From Pseudomonas sp. MWU13-2105 (GTDB taxonomy: Bacteria; Pseudomonadota; Gammaproteobacteria; Pseudomonadales; Pseudomonadaceae), in contig NZ_JALLIY010000002.1 in NCBI RefSeq assembly GCF_023242315.1, forward strand, positions 124,001 through 188,000: 64,000 nt of DNA, in the 5' to 3' direction. Made by a program: the position numbers and the translations under genes. Of the stretch, positions 33,550 through 42,313 are shown piece by piece (position 1 is the first letter of the stretch; every line of letters starts with the position of its first letter). The notes beneath the pieces are model-generated. The model did no database searches. It saw nothing but the letters and a program-made list of their open reading frames with translations, and was not told the DNA's origin.

Positions 33550-34928
33550 CGGCGCTCTACCCGGTGCTGATGGTCCTGCTATTGGCGGGCTGTTCGTTCA
33601 TTCCCGGCTACCGGCAGCCGTCGCCAGGCGTGGCCGAGCACTGGCGTGACGCGGGGGCGCAGGGCGATACCGGGTCGTTGCCGGACTGGCGCGAAGTTTT
33701 TCTAGACCCCGAGCTGCAAGCGCTGATCGAGCTGGCGCGCACGCATAACCGTGATCTGCAGGTTGCCGTCCTGCGTATTGATGAGGCGCGAGCGTTGTAT
33801 GGGATTTCCGCTGCCGATCAATGGCCCGGCGGGGGCGTCGACGGCTCGGTACAGCGGCAGAAGATTTCCGCGGCGGACTCGCCTACCCGCAAGGCGGTGA
33901 TCCATGAGCAGGGGCAGTTCCGGCTGGGCATCACCGCCTTTGAACTGGACCTCTGGGGGCGGGTCCGGGCGTTGAAAGCTGAAGCCGGGCAGCGTCTGGT
34001 CGCCCGTGAGGAAGATGCCTTGAGCGTGCAGATCAGCCTGGTCGGCGAGGTCGCGACGGCTTACTACGAGCATCGTGCCTATCTTGAGTTGCATCGGCAG
34101 AACCAGCGGTTGCTGGAGCGGGCGGGCGAGTCGAAACGTCTGATCGGGCGCCGCCAGGAACTGGGGCTGGCGAGCGAGCTGGAGTTGCGTCAGGCCGATG
34201 CACTGGCCTTGACGCTGGAGGCCGAAATGGCCGACGCGGACCGTCAACAACGCCTGGCCCTGAACCGGCTGGAGCTGTTGGTGGGGACGACACTGGAGCC
34301 TGGGCGGTTTTCCTCCGCGCCCGGCGGCGCTGGGCCGCAGTTGCCGGAGATCGCTCCGGGCCTGCCCTCAGAGTTGCTGGTGCGGCGTCCGGATATCCGC
34401 GCCGCCGAGGCCCGGCTCAAGGCCTTCAACGCCAATATCGGCGCGGCCCGGGCGGCTTTTCTGCCGAGCATTTCCCTGACCGGGTTCTTCGGTGTCAGCA
34501 GCCCGCAATTGAGCGAGCTGTTTTCCGGGGAGGCCAAGGGCTGGTCCTTCACCCCGGCCGTGACGTTGCCGTTGTTCGATATGGGCCGACGCCTGGCGCA
34601 GCTTGAGCTGTCCAAGGTGCAGCGTGAGATTGCCGTGGTCGAGTATCAGCGTTCGATCCAGCAGGCCTTTCGTGAAGTAGCCGATGCCTTGGCGTCGAAC
34701 GAACCGCTCAATCGGCAGCTCGATGTGCAGCAACGGCTGGTGCGCAGCGAATCGCGCCGCGTCGAGCTGGCGCAGTTGCTCTATCAGGATGGCCTGAACA
34801 GCTACCTCGAAGTGCTCGATGCCCAGCGTGGCCTGAGCACGGCGCAGCAAGCGCTGATCAGGACCCGTTTGTTGCAGGTGGGCAATCGTATCTCGCTGTA
34901 CAAGAGCCTGGGTGGCGGTTGGTCCTGA
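33546..34928 (+). CDS. NodT-family outer-membrane channel lipoprotein
   Basis: A 460-residue TolC-like channel with a lipoprotein signal peptide; the lipobox is LLLAGC, modified at C16. Two homologous outer-membrane efflux repeats follow. Typical phrases are FELDLWGRVRALKAEAGQ, the RRPDIRAAEARLKAFNANIG block, FLPSISLTGFFG and DGLNSYLEVLDAQRGLSTAQ. It completes a three-part exporter with the adaptor and the C39 ABC protein. The ATG overlaps the stop of the acyltransferase gene, the fourth tightly joined gene of the operon. Confidence 0.93.
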   Translation: MTALYPVLMVLLLAGCSFIPGYRQPSPGVAEHWRDAGAQGDTGSLPDWREVFLDPELQALIELARTHNRDLQVAVLRIDEARALYGISAADQWPGGGVDGSVQRQKISAADSPTRKAVIHEQGQFRLGITAFELDLWGRVRALKAEAGQRLVAREEDALSVQISLVGEVATAYYEHRAYLELHRQNQRLLERAGESKRLIGRRQELGLASELELRQADALALTLEAEMADADRQQRLALNRLELLVGTTLEPGRFSSAPGGAGPQLPEIAPGLPSELLVRRPDIRAAEARLKAFNANIGAARAAFLPSISLTGFFGVSSPQLSELFSGEAKGWSFTPAVTLPLFDMGRRLAQLELSKVQREIAVVEYQRSIQQAFREVADALASNEPLNRQLDVQQRLVRSESRRVELAQLLYQDGLNSYLEVLDAQRGLSTAQQALIRTRLLQVGNRISLYKSLGGGWS

Positions 34929-35045
34929 GTGGCGTCGCGTCTTTCCAGGCGATGTGCGATTTCGTACCCGAGGTCAGGAATCCGGCTCTGGTGAGCGCTG
35001 GTTATGGCGAATTAACGTGAGGACTCACATGGAAAGGAGTCTTTT

Positions 35046-35582
35046 ATGCGTTATCTGAGAATGACCGCCCAGGATCGTAGCGGCAATGGCCGGGCTGATA
35101 CCGTGTTGCTGCGCTTTTATGAAGAAGTCCCCGGCCAGCCCGACAAACTGGTGTTCAAGGCCGCGGCGGTCGACGTGAACGCCGATGGGGTGAGCGATTT
35201 GCAGTTCGGCGGTGACGTCAACCGTGATGGCAGGGACAACGCCAAGGATGAAAAGCTGATCCGCGCCTTTGCCAACAGTTTCCTGAAGCTTGGCTGGTTC
35301 AACCTGGGGAAAAGCTGGCAGCGTTATATCAAGGTGTTTGCCGAGAACTACCACCGCGACAAGACGCCCAATATCGTGAGACTTCATATTCATGAAGGGA
35401 CCGGTACGCCGAGAAATCAAACCCTGATCTACAAAGCCTCGGTCCATGACACCGACAATGACGGGACCCTGGACTCGGTGGTTTACTTCGATCTCGAGGA
35501 CGAGACGATTGTCAGCCGCAAGGAGGAGGAATGGGCGAAGTTCATGGGGCGGACCTTTTTGAAGTTCAAGTGGTATAGCTGA
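35046..35582 (+). CDS. Internally duplicated DxNxDG calcium-loop-like protein
   Basis: A 178-residue protein I do not recognise. It carries EF-hand or thrombospondin-type acidic loops: DRSGNGRAD near the start, DVNADGVSD and DVNRDGRDN in the middle, and DTDNDGTLD later. The two halves are an internal duplication: KLVFKAAAVDVNADG matches TLIYKASVHDTDNDG, and SFLKLGWFN matches TFLKFKWYS. There is no signal peptide or membrane segment. An AAGGAGT ribosome-binding site precedes the ATG at 35046. It lies 117 bases behind the exporter operon on the same strand and could be a cargo, immunity or regulatory protein; none is shown. Confidence 0.75.
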   Translation: MRYLRMTAQDRSGNGRADTVLLRFYEEVPGQPDKLVFKAAAVDVNADGVSDLQFGGDVNRDGRDNAKDEKLIRAFANSFLKLGWFNLGKSWQRYIKVFAENYHRDKTPNIVRLHIHEGTGTPRNQTLIYKASVHDTDNDGTLDSVVYFDLEDETIVSRKEEEWAKFMGRTFLKFKWYS

Positions 35583-35631
35583 AAGCTCCGCAGTCGTTGC
35601 GCACAATGCCCGTTTGAGGTCGAGCCCACTC

Positions 35632-35781
35632 CTGTGGCGAGCAGGTTTGTCGGAACGCCGCTCCGCCGCTATGGGGCGCGAAGCGGCCCTAAGATCAGCG
35701 ACCTCGGGGTGTCAGACAGAACGCAGTCACAGGTTTTGCGACTGCTACGCAGCCGAGCGCGGGCAAGCCCGCTCGCCACAG
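35632..35781. repeat. Long REP-bounded palindromic element, diverged copy 2
   Basis: The ends CTGTGGCGAGC and GCTCGCCACAG mirror each other. The centre shares CTAAGATCAGC and GACAGAACGCAGTCACAGG with the element at 18731, but the inner GC stems have diverged. It fills most of the gap between the calcium-loop gene and the convergent GTPase gene. Confidence 0.83.
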
Positions 35782-35831
35782 GACTGCGTTCGGCTTCAGC
35801 TTTGGCTGGCCGGTATTGCACCGAGACTCTG

Positions 35832-37205
35832 TCAGGATTCAGTCAGGCGACCCAGCAACAGGTCGATCTGTTCCTGGCGCTCTGGCTGGCTCAACCGGGC
35901 TTGGGGGTTGAGCGACGACCACTGCGGATGCGCCCGGGCCTTGTGCAAAGCATCGGGCAACTTGCCTTCACGCCAGTTGGTATCCGCCGGCAGGCTCATC
36001 TGGATGCTGTCCATCGCCGCATGCCCACGCGCCTCCAACGCTTGCAGCAGTTGCCGTTGACGCAGCGCCAACAGGCGCAGCACGCTGTCGTCGACGGTCA
36101 GTTCCCGTTGGCCCTTGAGTTTGCCCAGCAGGCGGCTGCCATAGCCGCGAGCGGTTTGCAGGGCGCCGCCGGCGATTGCTCCGGCGAGGGCGGCCGCACC
36201 GAGGGTCAGGCCACCCACCAGCAGGTCGATACCGGCACCCGCCGCCGCACCCGCGGCAATCCCCCCGCCGACCTTCACCCCCAGTTGCTTGAGGGTTTCC
36301 GGGTTGAACAGATCGTCGCCCCAGCGTCCGTCCAGTAGCGGCAGGTCGCCGGCCGCCGCGTCGTCGCGCCGGAAGCCGTAGAGCTTGAGCAAGGCTTCGA
36401 CGCAGCGTTGTTCCCGCTGGCGCACGGCCTGGCGCAGCTCGCCGATGGCCCGGGTTTGCGCGTCGGCGGCACTGACCACGCTACGCCGACAGGCCGCACA
36501 GTCGATCAGCAGTTCGGCGATCAACCGGTTGGCGCTTTGCCGCCGAGCGAGGCGCTGGGCCTCCAGATCAAGGACCAGGCGTTCCAGCTGCGGACGCGCG
36601 CCTTCCAGCAACAACGCCAGGCTTTCATACAGACGCCGCTCGCCGTCCTCCGGCGGGGCCACGCTGTCAAACCGTACCAGCGCGTGCAGCCCCAGGCGGG
36701 CCAGGGCCTCACGCCATTCCGGTTCGCGCTGCTCGGCGCTGCTGACGAAATTGAGCACCGGCAACAGCGGCTTGCCGCAACTGGCGAGTACGCTCAGTTC
36801 GTCGCGGTATTTGGCCAGCACCGGCTCGCGGGCATCGATCACATAAAGCCCGGCATCGGAGGCCAGCAATTGGCGTAACACCTTGGCTTCCTGTTCGAAG
36901 CGCTGGCGGGCCTCGCTGCCGTCGAGAAAACGCGCGACACGGGCCGGACCGTCGAGACGTTCGCCGGGTCGATCCAGGCGTTCGAGGTAGTCGAGCAGGG
37001 CGATGGCATCTTCCAGGCCGGGGGTGTCGTAGAGTTCCAGCAGGGCTTCGCCGTCCACCGACAGCCGCGCACCTTCCACATGCCGGGTGGTACTGGGACG
37101 ATGCGAGACTTCGCCGAAGCCGACGTCTCGGGTCAGGGTGCGCAACAGCGAGGTCTTGCCGACATTGGTGTGGCCGACCACGGCCAGTTTCAGGGCTCTA
37201 GTCAT
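35832..37205 (-). CDS. DUF3482 GTPase
   Basis: A 457-residue Era-like GTPase. G1 is VVGHTNVGKTSLLRTL, the G3 region is ELYDTPGLEDA, and G4 appears as LPVLNFVSS, which lacks a strict NKxD. The C-terminal half (about residues 300-360) is a glycine/alanine-rich stretch (GGGIAAGAAAGAGIDLLVGG) that could insert in or hug the membrane. It overlaps the upstream DUF2868 gene by eight bases, a pairing I know from other pseudomonads. Its cellular role is not established. Confidence 0.88.
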   Translation of the reverse strand: MTRALKLAVVGHTNVGKTSLLRTLTRDVGFGEVSHRPSTTRHVEGARLSVDGEALLELYDTPGLEDAIALLDYLERLDRPGERLDGPARVARFLDGSEARQRFEQEAKVLRQLLASDAGLYVIDAREPVLAKYRDELSVLASCGKPLLPVLNFVSSAEQREPEWREALARLGLHALVRFDSVAPPEDGERRLYESLALLLEGARPQLERLVLDLEAQRLARRQSANRLIAELLIDCAACRRSVVSAADAQTRAIGELRQAVRQREQRCVEALLKLYGFRRDDAAAGDLPLLDGRWGDDLFNPETLKQLGVKVGGGIAAGAAAGAGIDLLVGGLTLGAAALAGAIAGGALQTARGYGSRLLGKLKGQRELTVDDSVLRLLALRQRQLLQALEARGHAAMDSIQMSLPADTNWREGKLPDALHKARAHPQWSSLNPQARLSQPERQEQIDLLLGRLTES

Positions 37206-38577
37206 GGCCGCTCTCCAGCCAGTTCAGCGGAGCGCTGTCGGCGAAGGGCAGTTCCAGTTGTAGCAGGGCGCTGTGCCAATCGCCGAGGCGGTCGGCATCC
37301 AGGGCCTGGCCGGGTGGCGCTTGCAGCAGCCAGATGCGGGTCGCGCCGGCGCTGCGGGCCAGCTCGGCGATCAGCCCGAGGCTGCCACGGTCCGGCGAAC
37401 GCCGTGGGTCACAGGCAATCGCCAGGCGCGCCGGCGGGAAGCGGGTCAATTGTTCGAGGAGCTTTTGCCGTGACTCGCGGCTGTCGAGGATACCGGCGTC
37501 CCTGACGGTTTTCGGCAAGGTTGGCGGCCAGGGGCGCTGGTTGTCCAGTTCGATGGCGACCAGCAAGGCGCCTTCGCTCTCCAGGGCGGTGGCGCCGGTC
37601 TCGGCGTTGTGCAGCGCCTCGGGTGCCGCATCGCTGACCCCCAGGCGTTCGCTGCTGGGCATCAGCCGTTCGCGCAGTTGCGCATAACCGGGCAGGTTGA
37701 GGTCCAGGCTCAGGGAGCGGCTGCCATGCCGCCAGCGCCACAGGCAAAACCCCGCCAGCAGCAGGCGCGGCAGGACGCCATAGACCACCAGCTCCCCCAC
37801 CAGCCAGGAGGCCCAGGTGTGCCGGGCGTTTTCCAGGTTCAGCGCGCTATCGCCGCTGGCGCGGATCAGGTCGGGGTCGGGCAGGCCGAATCCGAGCAGG
37901 GCGGGCAGGGCGCCGAGGGCCTGGGTCACGGCGACAAAGGTGTCGCCGCGCAGCAGGGTGGTTTCCCAGACGAAGCCGTAGCGCCGGGTCGACATCAACA
38001 GCAGCAGCAGGACCAGGGCGCTGAGCATGGCCAGCAGCCAGAGACCATGCACCAGCGTGCCGATCGCCCAGCGATTGAGCCGTCGCCGTTGCAGCATCAG
38101 CAGCAGCGCGGGTGCCAGTTGCGCGGCCTGGGCATCGCGGGCGAGCTTTTCGCTGAGCCACAGCCAGAGACGGCCGAAGCTGGCCGCGTGTTCGCCGGCG
38201 AAGACCAGGCCCAGGGCCCAGCTCAGCAACAACAGCAGGTTCAGCCCGAGCAGGCTGCCCAGGGCCCAGAACACATTGACCGCTACCTGGCCGTTGCCCA
38301 GGGCGGCGAAGGCCATGCCGGCGCCGCTGACGATCACCAGCAGCGCCAGGACCAGCAGCGCCAGGCGCGCGCCTTGCAACCAATGGTGCAAGGCGGTGAG
38401 CAGGCCATCGCGTTCGGCCAGCCAGAGGGCGCGCTGCTGGATGCGGGTCGGCAGGTCGCCCCCCGCGGCGCGGGCGCGGCGATTGGCCTCGAGGTCTTCC
38501 AGCGGGCCTGCCTGTTCTTCGCGCAGGCGCACGGTCTCGGTCAGCCAGAGGCGGTGCAGGGGAGTCGGTTCAGTCAC
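37198..38577 (-). CDS. DUF2868 membrane protein
   Basis: A 459-residue inner-membrane protein with several hydrophobic helices in the first 270 residues (for example LALLVLALLVIVSGAGMAF and LNLLLLLSWALGLVF), followed by a soluble C-terminal domain. I chose the GTG at 38577 (MTEPTPLHRLWLTETVR); the longer frame from 38634 would run into the divergent folA promoter region. The tight overlap with the DUF3482 GTPase gene implies a two-component membrane GTPase system of unknown purpose. Confidence 0.83.
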   Translation of the reverse strand: MTEPTPLHRLWLTETVRLREEQAGPLEDLEANRRARAAGGDLPTRIQQRALWLAERDGLLTALHHWLQGARLALLVLALLVIVSGAGMAFAALGNGQVAVNVFWALGSLLGLNLLLLLSWALGLVFAGEHAASFGRLWLWLSEKLARDAQAAQLAPALLLMLQRRRLNRWAIGTLVHGLWLLAMLSALVLLLLLMSTRRYGFVWETTLLRGDTFVAVTQALGALPALLGFGLPDPDLIRASGDSALNLENARHTWASWLVGELVVYGVLPRLLLAGFCLWRWRHGSRSLSLDLNLPGYAQLRERLMPSSERLGVSDAAPEALHNAETGATALESEGALLVAIELDNQRPWPPTLPKTVRDAGILDSRESRQKLLEQLTRFPPARLAIACDPRRSPDRGSLGLIAELARSAGATRIWLLQAPPGQALDADRLGDWHSALLQLELPFADSAPLNWLESGHD

Positions 38578-38717
38578 GCGGCATCCTGGGCTCAAGTGAG
38601 CTGGAAGCATAACCGCTGTGGCGGGTAGCTGCATCCCGCGGTCTGCGCAGGCAAGGGCCAGTTAATTTTGTCGGCGTATGTCCGAGTCGGCCCATGGGCT
38701 CTGGTATCCTCGGCGGC

Positions 38718-39230
38718 ATGAACAGAACTCTCCCTTTAAGCCTGATCGCGGCCCTCGGTGAAAACCGCGTGATCGGCGTCGACAACAGCATGCCCTGGCA
38801 TTTGCCGGCGGATTTCAAATACTTCAAGGCCACGACCCTCGGCAAGCCGATCATCATGGGGCGCAAGACCTGGGATTCGCTGGGCCGGCCATTGCCGGGC
38901 CGGTTGAACCTGGTGGTCAGTCGCCAGGCCGGTTTGCAGTTGGAGGGTGCGGAGGTTTTTCCGTCGTTGGAGGCCGCGCTGGTACGCGCTGAACAGTGGG
39001 CGCTGGAGCAGGGCGCGGACGAGCTGATGCTGATCGGCGGGGCGCAGCTGTATACCCAGGGCCTGGAGCAGGCGGACCGGCTGTACCTGACCCGCGTGGC
39101 ATTGAGTCCGGAAGGCGATGCCTGGTTTCCGCAGATTGATGAGAACCAGTGGACGCTGGTATCGGATGAGCCGCACCCGGCGGCGGATGGCAAGCCGGCG
39201 TTCAGTTTCGAAGTCTGGGAAAAACGCTAA
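38718..39230 (+). CDS. folA: Dihydrofolate reductase
   Basis: A 170-residue NADPH-dependent enzyme regenerating tetrahydrofolate, the trimethoprim target. Typical segments are SLIAALGENRVIGVDNSMPW, LPADFKYFK, GRKTWDSLGRPLPGR, and the GGAQLYTQGL phosphate-binding loop. The start at 38718 (MNRTLPLSL) gives the usual length; the in-frame ATG at 38694 is eight codons earlier. It diverges from DUF2868 and converges with the cystine symporter gene. Confidence 0.96.
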   Translation: MNRTLPLSLIAALGENRVIGVDNSMPWHLPADFKYFKATTLGKPIIMGRKTWDSLGRPLPGRLNLVVSRQAGLQLEGAEVFPSLEAALVRAEQWALEQGADELMLIGGAQLYTQGLEQADRLYLTRVALSPEGDAWFPQIDENQWTLVSDEPHPAADGKPAFSFEVWEKR

Positions 39231-39269
39231 AAGCTTCGCGGGCAAGCATTGGAACAGGCGCCGGGGGAC

Positions 39270-40661
39270 TCAAGCCTGCGCCAGCTCCCTATGCTCTTCA
39301 GCCTCCAGCAGTGCCTTGTCGGTCTGCTGCATGACCTGGCTGGTAATCGCCCCGGCGGTGATCGAACCGCTGACGTTCAGTGCCGTGCGCCCCATATCGA
39401 TCAACGGCTCCACGGAAATCAGCAGCGCCACCAGCGAGACCGGCAAGCCCATCGCCGGCAGTACGATCAGCGCGGCGAACGTCGCCCCGCCACCGACCCC
39501 GGCCACTCCGGCCGAACTCAAGGTCACAATCGCCACCAATGTCGCGATCCACAGCGGATCCAGCGGGTTGATCCCCACCGTCGGCGCAACCATCACCGCC
39601 AGCATCGCCGGATACAGCCCGGCACAACCGTTCTGGCCGATGGTCGCGCCGAACGACGCGGCAAAGCTGGCAATCGACTGCGGAATCCCCAACCGCCGGG
39701 TCTGGGCTTCAATGCTCAACGGAATGCTCGCCGCGCTGGAGCGGCTGGTGAAGGCAAAGGTCAGTACCGGCCAGATCTTGCGGAAGAACCGTAGCGGGTT
39801 GATCCCGGCCAGCGACACCAGCAGCCCGTGGACCACGAACATCAGGCCCAGGCCGATATACGACACCACCACGAAACTGCCCAGCTTGATGATGTCCTGC
39901 AGGTTGGAGCCGGCGACCACCTTGGTCATCAGCGCCAGTACGCCGTAAGGCGTGAGCTTCATCACCAGGCGCACCAGGCGCGTGACCCAGGCTTGCAGGG
40001 TATCGATGGCATTCACCACCTTCTGGCCTTTCTCGGCATCGTCCTTGAGCAGTTGCAGCGCGGCCACGCCCATGAACGCGGCAAAGATCACCACGCTGAT
40101 GATCGAGGTCGGCTTGGCCCGGGCCAGGTCGGCGAAGGGGTTCTGCGGAATGAACGAGAGCAGCAGTTGCGGCACATTCAGGTCGGCGACCTTGCCCGCG
40201 TAATCGCTCTGGATCACTTGCAGGCGGGCCAACTCCTGGGTGCCGGCCACCAGGCCTTCGGCGCTCAGGCCGAACAGGTTGGTCAGGCCGATGCCGATCA
40301 GCGCGGCGATGGCCGTGGTGAACAGCAGCGTGCCGATGGTCAGGAAGCTGATCTTGCCCAGGGACGTGGCGTTGTGCAGGCGGGCCACGGCGCTGAGGAT
40401 CGAGGCGAACACCAGCGGGATCACGATCATCTGCAGCAATTGCACGTAGCCGTTGCCGATCAGGTCGAACCAGCCGATGGACGCCTTGAGCACCGGATTG
40501 CCGGCACCGTAGATGCCGTGCAGGGCGACCCCGAAGAGCACCCCCAGGACCAGGGCGAGCAGGACTTTTTTCGCCAGGCTGAAGGTGCTGCGGCGGGTTT
40601 GGGCCAGGCCCAGCAGCAGGACGAGGAATACCAGCAGGTTGAGAATCAGCGGCAGATTCAT
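39270..40661 (-). CDS. tcyP: Sodium/proton-coupled L-cystine symporter (TcyP-like)
   Basis: A 463-residue transporter of the dicarboxylate/amino acid:cation symporter family, the same length as E. coli YdjN/TcyP. Family marks are [20 protein letters not shown], the serine-rich re-entrant loop [38 protein letters not shown], and the substrate-binding [12 protein letters not shown] near the C-terminus. The N-terminal [20 protein letters not shown] resembles TcyP rather than GltP. Substrate choice between cystine and dicarboxylates rests on this resemblance. Confidence 0.85.
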   Translation of the reverse strand: MNLPLILNLLVFLVLLLGLAQTRRSTFSLAKKVLLALVLGVLFGVALHGIYGAGNPVLKASIGWFDLIGNGYVQLLQMIVIPLVFASILSAVARLHNATSLGKISFLTIGTLLFTTAIAALIGIGLTNLFGLSAEGLVAGTQELARLQVIQSDYAGKVADLNVPQLLLSFIPQNPFADLARAKPTSIISVVIFAAFMGVAALQLLKDDAEKGQKVVNAIDTLQAWVTRLVRLVMKLTPYGVLALMTKVVAGSNLQDIIKLGSFVVVSYIGLGLMFVVHGLLVSLAGINPLRFFRKIWPVLTFAFTSRSSAASIPLSIEAQTRRLGIPQSIASFAASFGATIGQNGCAGLYPAMLAVMVAPTVGINPLDPLWIATLVAIVTLSSAGVAGVGGGATFAALIVLPAMGLPVSLVALLISVEPLIDMGRTALNVSGSITAGAITSQVMQQTDKALLEAEEHRELAQA

Positions 40662-40905
40662 TGAAGCTCCGGAAAACGATAGGTGCCAATTACCCTAGTC
40701 GGCAATTGTCAGCCGGCAAGCCTAACAGCTTGATATATATGAATTTAATAACGATATGGAATGGTTCCTGTCGTTTTTGGAATAAGCCGCTGGCGCTTGG
40801 GCGTATGGGGATGACGTGATCGGAACACCGAGGGTCGTGCGTGGATGAGGACTGTCATATGCATTTGCTAGCGTGAATCACTTTCATTCAGGGAGAAAAC
40901 CAACC

Positions 40906-41961
40906 ATGAAATTCACCCCCACGCTTCTCGCCGCCGCACTTTGCCTGGGCCTTGCCGGCCAGGTCTGCGCCACCGAGTTGAAGCACTGGCCAGAAGCCCA
41001 GGCCCAGCAGTTGGATGCAATGATCGCGGCCAATGCCAACAAGGGTAATTTTGCGGTGTTCGACATGGACAACACCAGCTACCGCTATGACCTCGAAGAG
41101 TCCCTGCTGCCATATCTGGAAAACAAGGGCCTGATCACCCGCGAGAGCCTCGATCCGTCCCTGAAGCTGATTCCGTTCAAGGACACCGCCGAGCACAAGG
41201 AAAGCCTGTTCAGTTACTACTACCGCCTGTGCGAAGTCGACGATATGGTCTGCTACCCGTGGGTGGCCCAGGTGTTCTCCGGCTTTACCCTCAAGGAGCT
41301 CAAGGGTTATGTCGACGAGATGATGGCCTCGGGCAAGCCGGTGCCGACCACCTATTACGACGGCGATGTGGTGAAGAACACCGAAGTCCAGCCGCCGAAG
41401 GTCTTCACCGGCCAGGCCGAGCTGTACAACAAGCTGATGGAAAACGGCATCGAGGTCTACGTGATGACCGCGGCGTCGGAGGAGCTGGTGCGCATGGTCG
41501 CGGCGGATCCCAAGTACGGCTACAACGTCAAGCCGCAGAACGTCATCGGCGTGAGCACCTTGCTCAAGGACCGCAAGACCGGCGAATTGACCACCGCGCG
41601 CAAACAGATCAGCGCCGGCAAGTATGACGAGCAGGCCAACCTGGACCTTGAGCTGACCCCCTACCTGTGGACTCCGGCGACCTGGATGGCTGGCAAACAG
41701 GCAGCGATCCTGACCTATATCGACCAGTGGAAGAAGCCGGTGCTGGTGGGTGGCGATACCCCGAGCAGCGACGGCTACATGCTCTTCCACAGCGTCGATG
41801 TGGCCAAGGGCGGCGTACACCTGTGGGTCAATCGCAAGGACAAGTACATGACCCAGCTCAACGGCATGATGAAGAGCAATGCCGAGGCCCAGGCGAAAGA
41901 AGGCCTGGCGGTGACGGCGGACAAGAACTGGGTGATCGTCAAGCCCGAAGATATTCAGTAA
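40906..41961 (+). CDS. pchP: Phosphorylcholine phosphatase
   Basis: A 351-residue secreted HAD phosphatase that frees choline from phosphorylcholine in the periplasm. A signal peptide ends at QVCA. Motif I is AVFDMDNTSYRYDLEESLLP and motif II the VMTAAS segment; motif IV is LVGGDTPSSDGYML. Long stretches such as LDPSLKLIPFKD and DDMVCYPWVAQVFSGFTL are as I recall them from P. aeruginosa PchP. The ATG at 40906 follows a GGGAG ribosome-binding site. It is monocistronic and followed by a strong hairpin. Confidence 0.94.
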   Translation: MKFTPTLLAAALCLGLAGQVCATELKHWPEAQAQQLDAMIAANANKGNFAVFDMDNTSYRYDLEESLLPYLENKGLITRESLDPSLKLIPFKDTAEHKESLFSYYYRLCEVDDMVCYPWVAQVFSGFTLKELKGYVDEMMASGKPVPTTYYDGDVVKNTEVQPPKVFTGQAELYNKLMENGIEVYVMTAASEELVRMVAADPKYGYNVKPQNVIGVSTLLKDRKTGELTTARKQISAGKYDEQANLDLELTPYLWTPATWMAGKQAAILTYIDQWKKPVLVGGDTPSSDGYMLFHSVDVAKGGVHLWVNRKDKYMTQLNGMMKSNAEAQAKEGLAVTADKNWVIVKPEDIQ

Positions 41962-42313
41962 CAGGCAACACCGATCATTCCCGCCCGCTGGCGCGGGAAC
42001 GCTCAAATCCGCCGTCTCTTGCGCGGCCAATGGAACAGCGTTCCATTGGCCGTACTGCATTTAATAATGCATCGGTAATTTCGCTTGTATTGGAACTGTC
42101 TTATAAACGCCCGGTTATTGTTTTTTTTTGCAATAACTGGCTGGCGTCCTGGGCGGCTGGCAACAGGGGTGATATTGACTGCGATGTTATAGCTTTCGTG
42201 GGCGTTAATTTATATCGAGGGTTTTTACCGGTTTATTAAAATTGGCGCTGTACGGTTTTTGTAGTTGATAGGTGGGTGGCCGTGCTTTTGAATTTTTATC
42301 TATGGGAGTGGTA
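41962..42313. other. AT-rich gap between pchP and the C58-like protease gene
   Basis: The first part holds TTCCCGCCCGCTGGCGCGGGAA and the strong hairpin described separately, which probably end pchP transcription. From 42053 on the DNA turns AT-rich, unlike the backbone. It contains TGCATTTAATAATGCA (42057-42072), and GTTATTG...CAATAAC around a T9 run (42114-42137). I see no complete HrpL-type promoter (GGAACC-N16-CCAC) and no convincing coding sequence. Confidence 0.6.
42024..42052. terminator. Hairpin after pchP
   Basis: CGGCCAATGGAAC, a three-base loop AGC, and GTTCCATTGGCCG form a perfect 13-base-pair stem 63 bases after the pchP stop codon. No clear U-run follows, so it may be a processing or 3'-protection structure rather than a strict intrinsic terminator. 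Confidence 0.75.

Noticed and set aside
42091..42120. Possible HrpL box before the C58-like gene
   Set aside because: GGAACT occurs, but no CCAC block follows at 15-17 bases, so type III control is not supported by the sequence.
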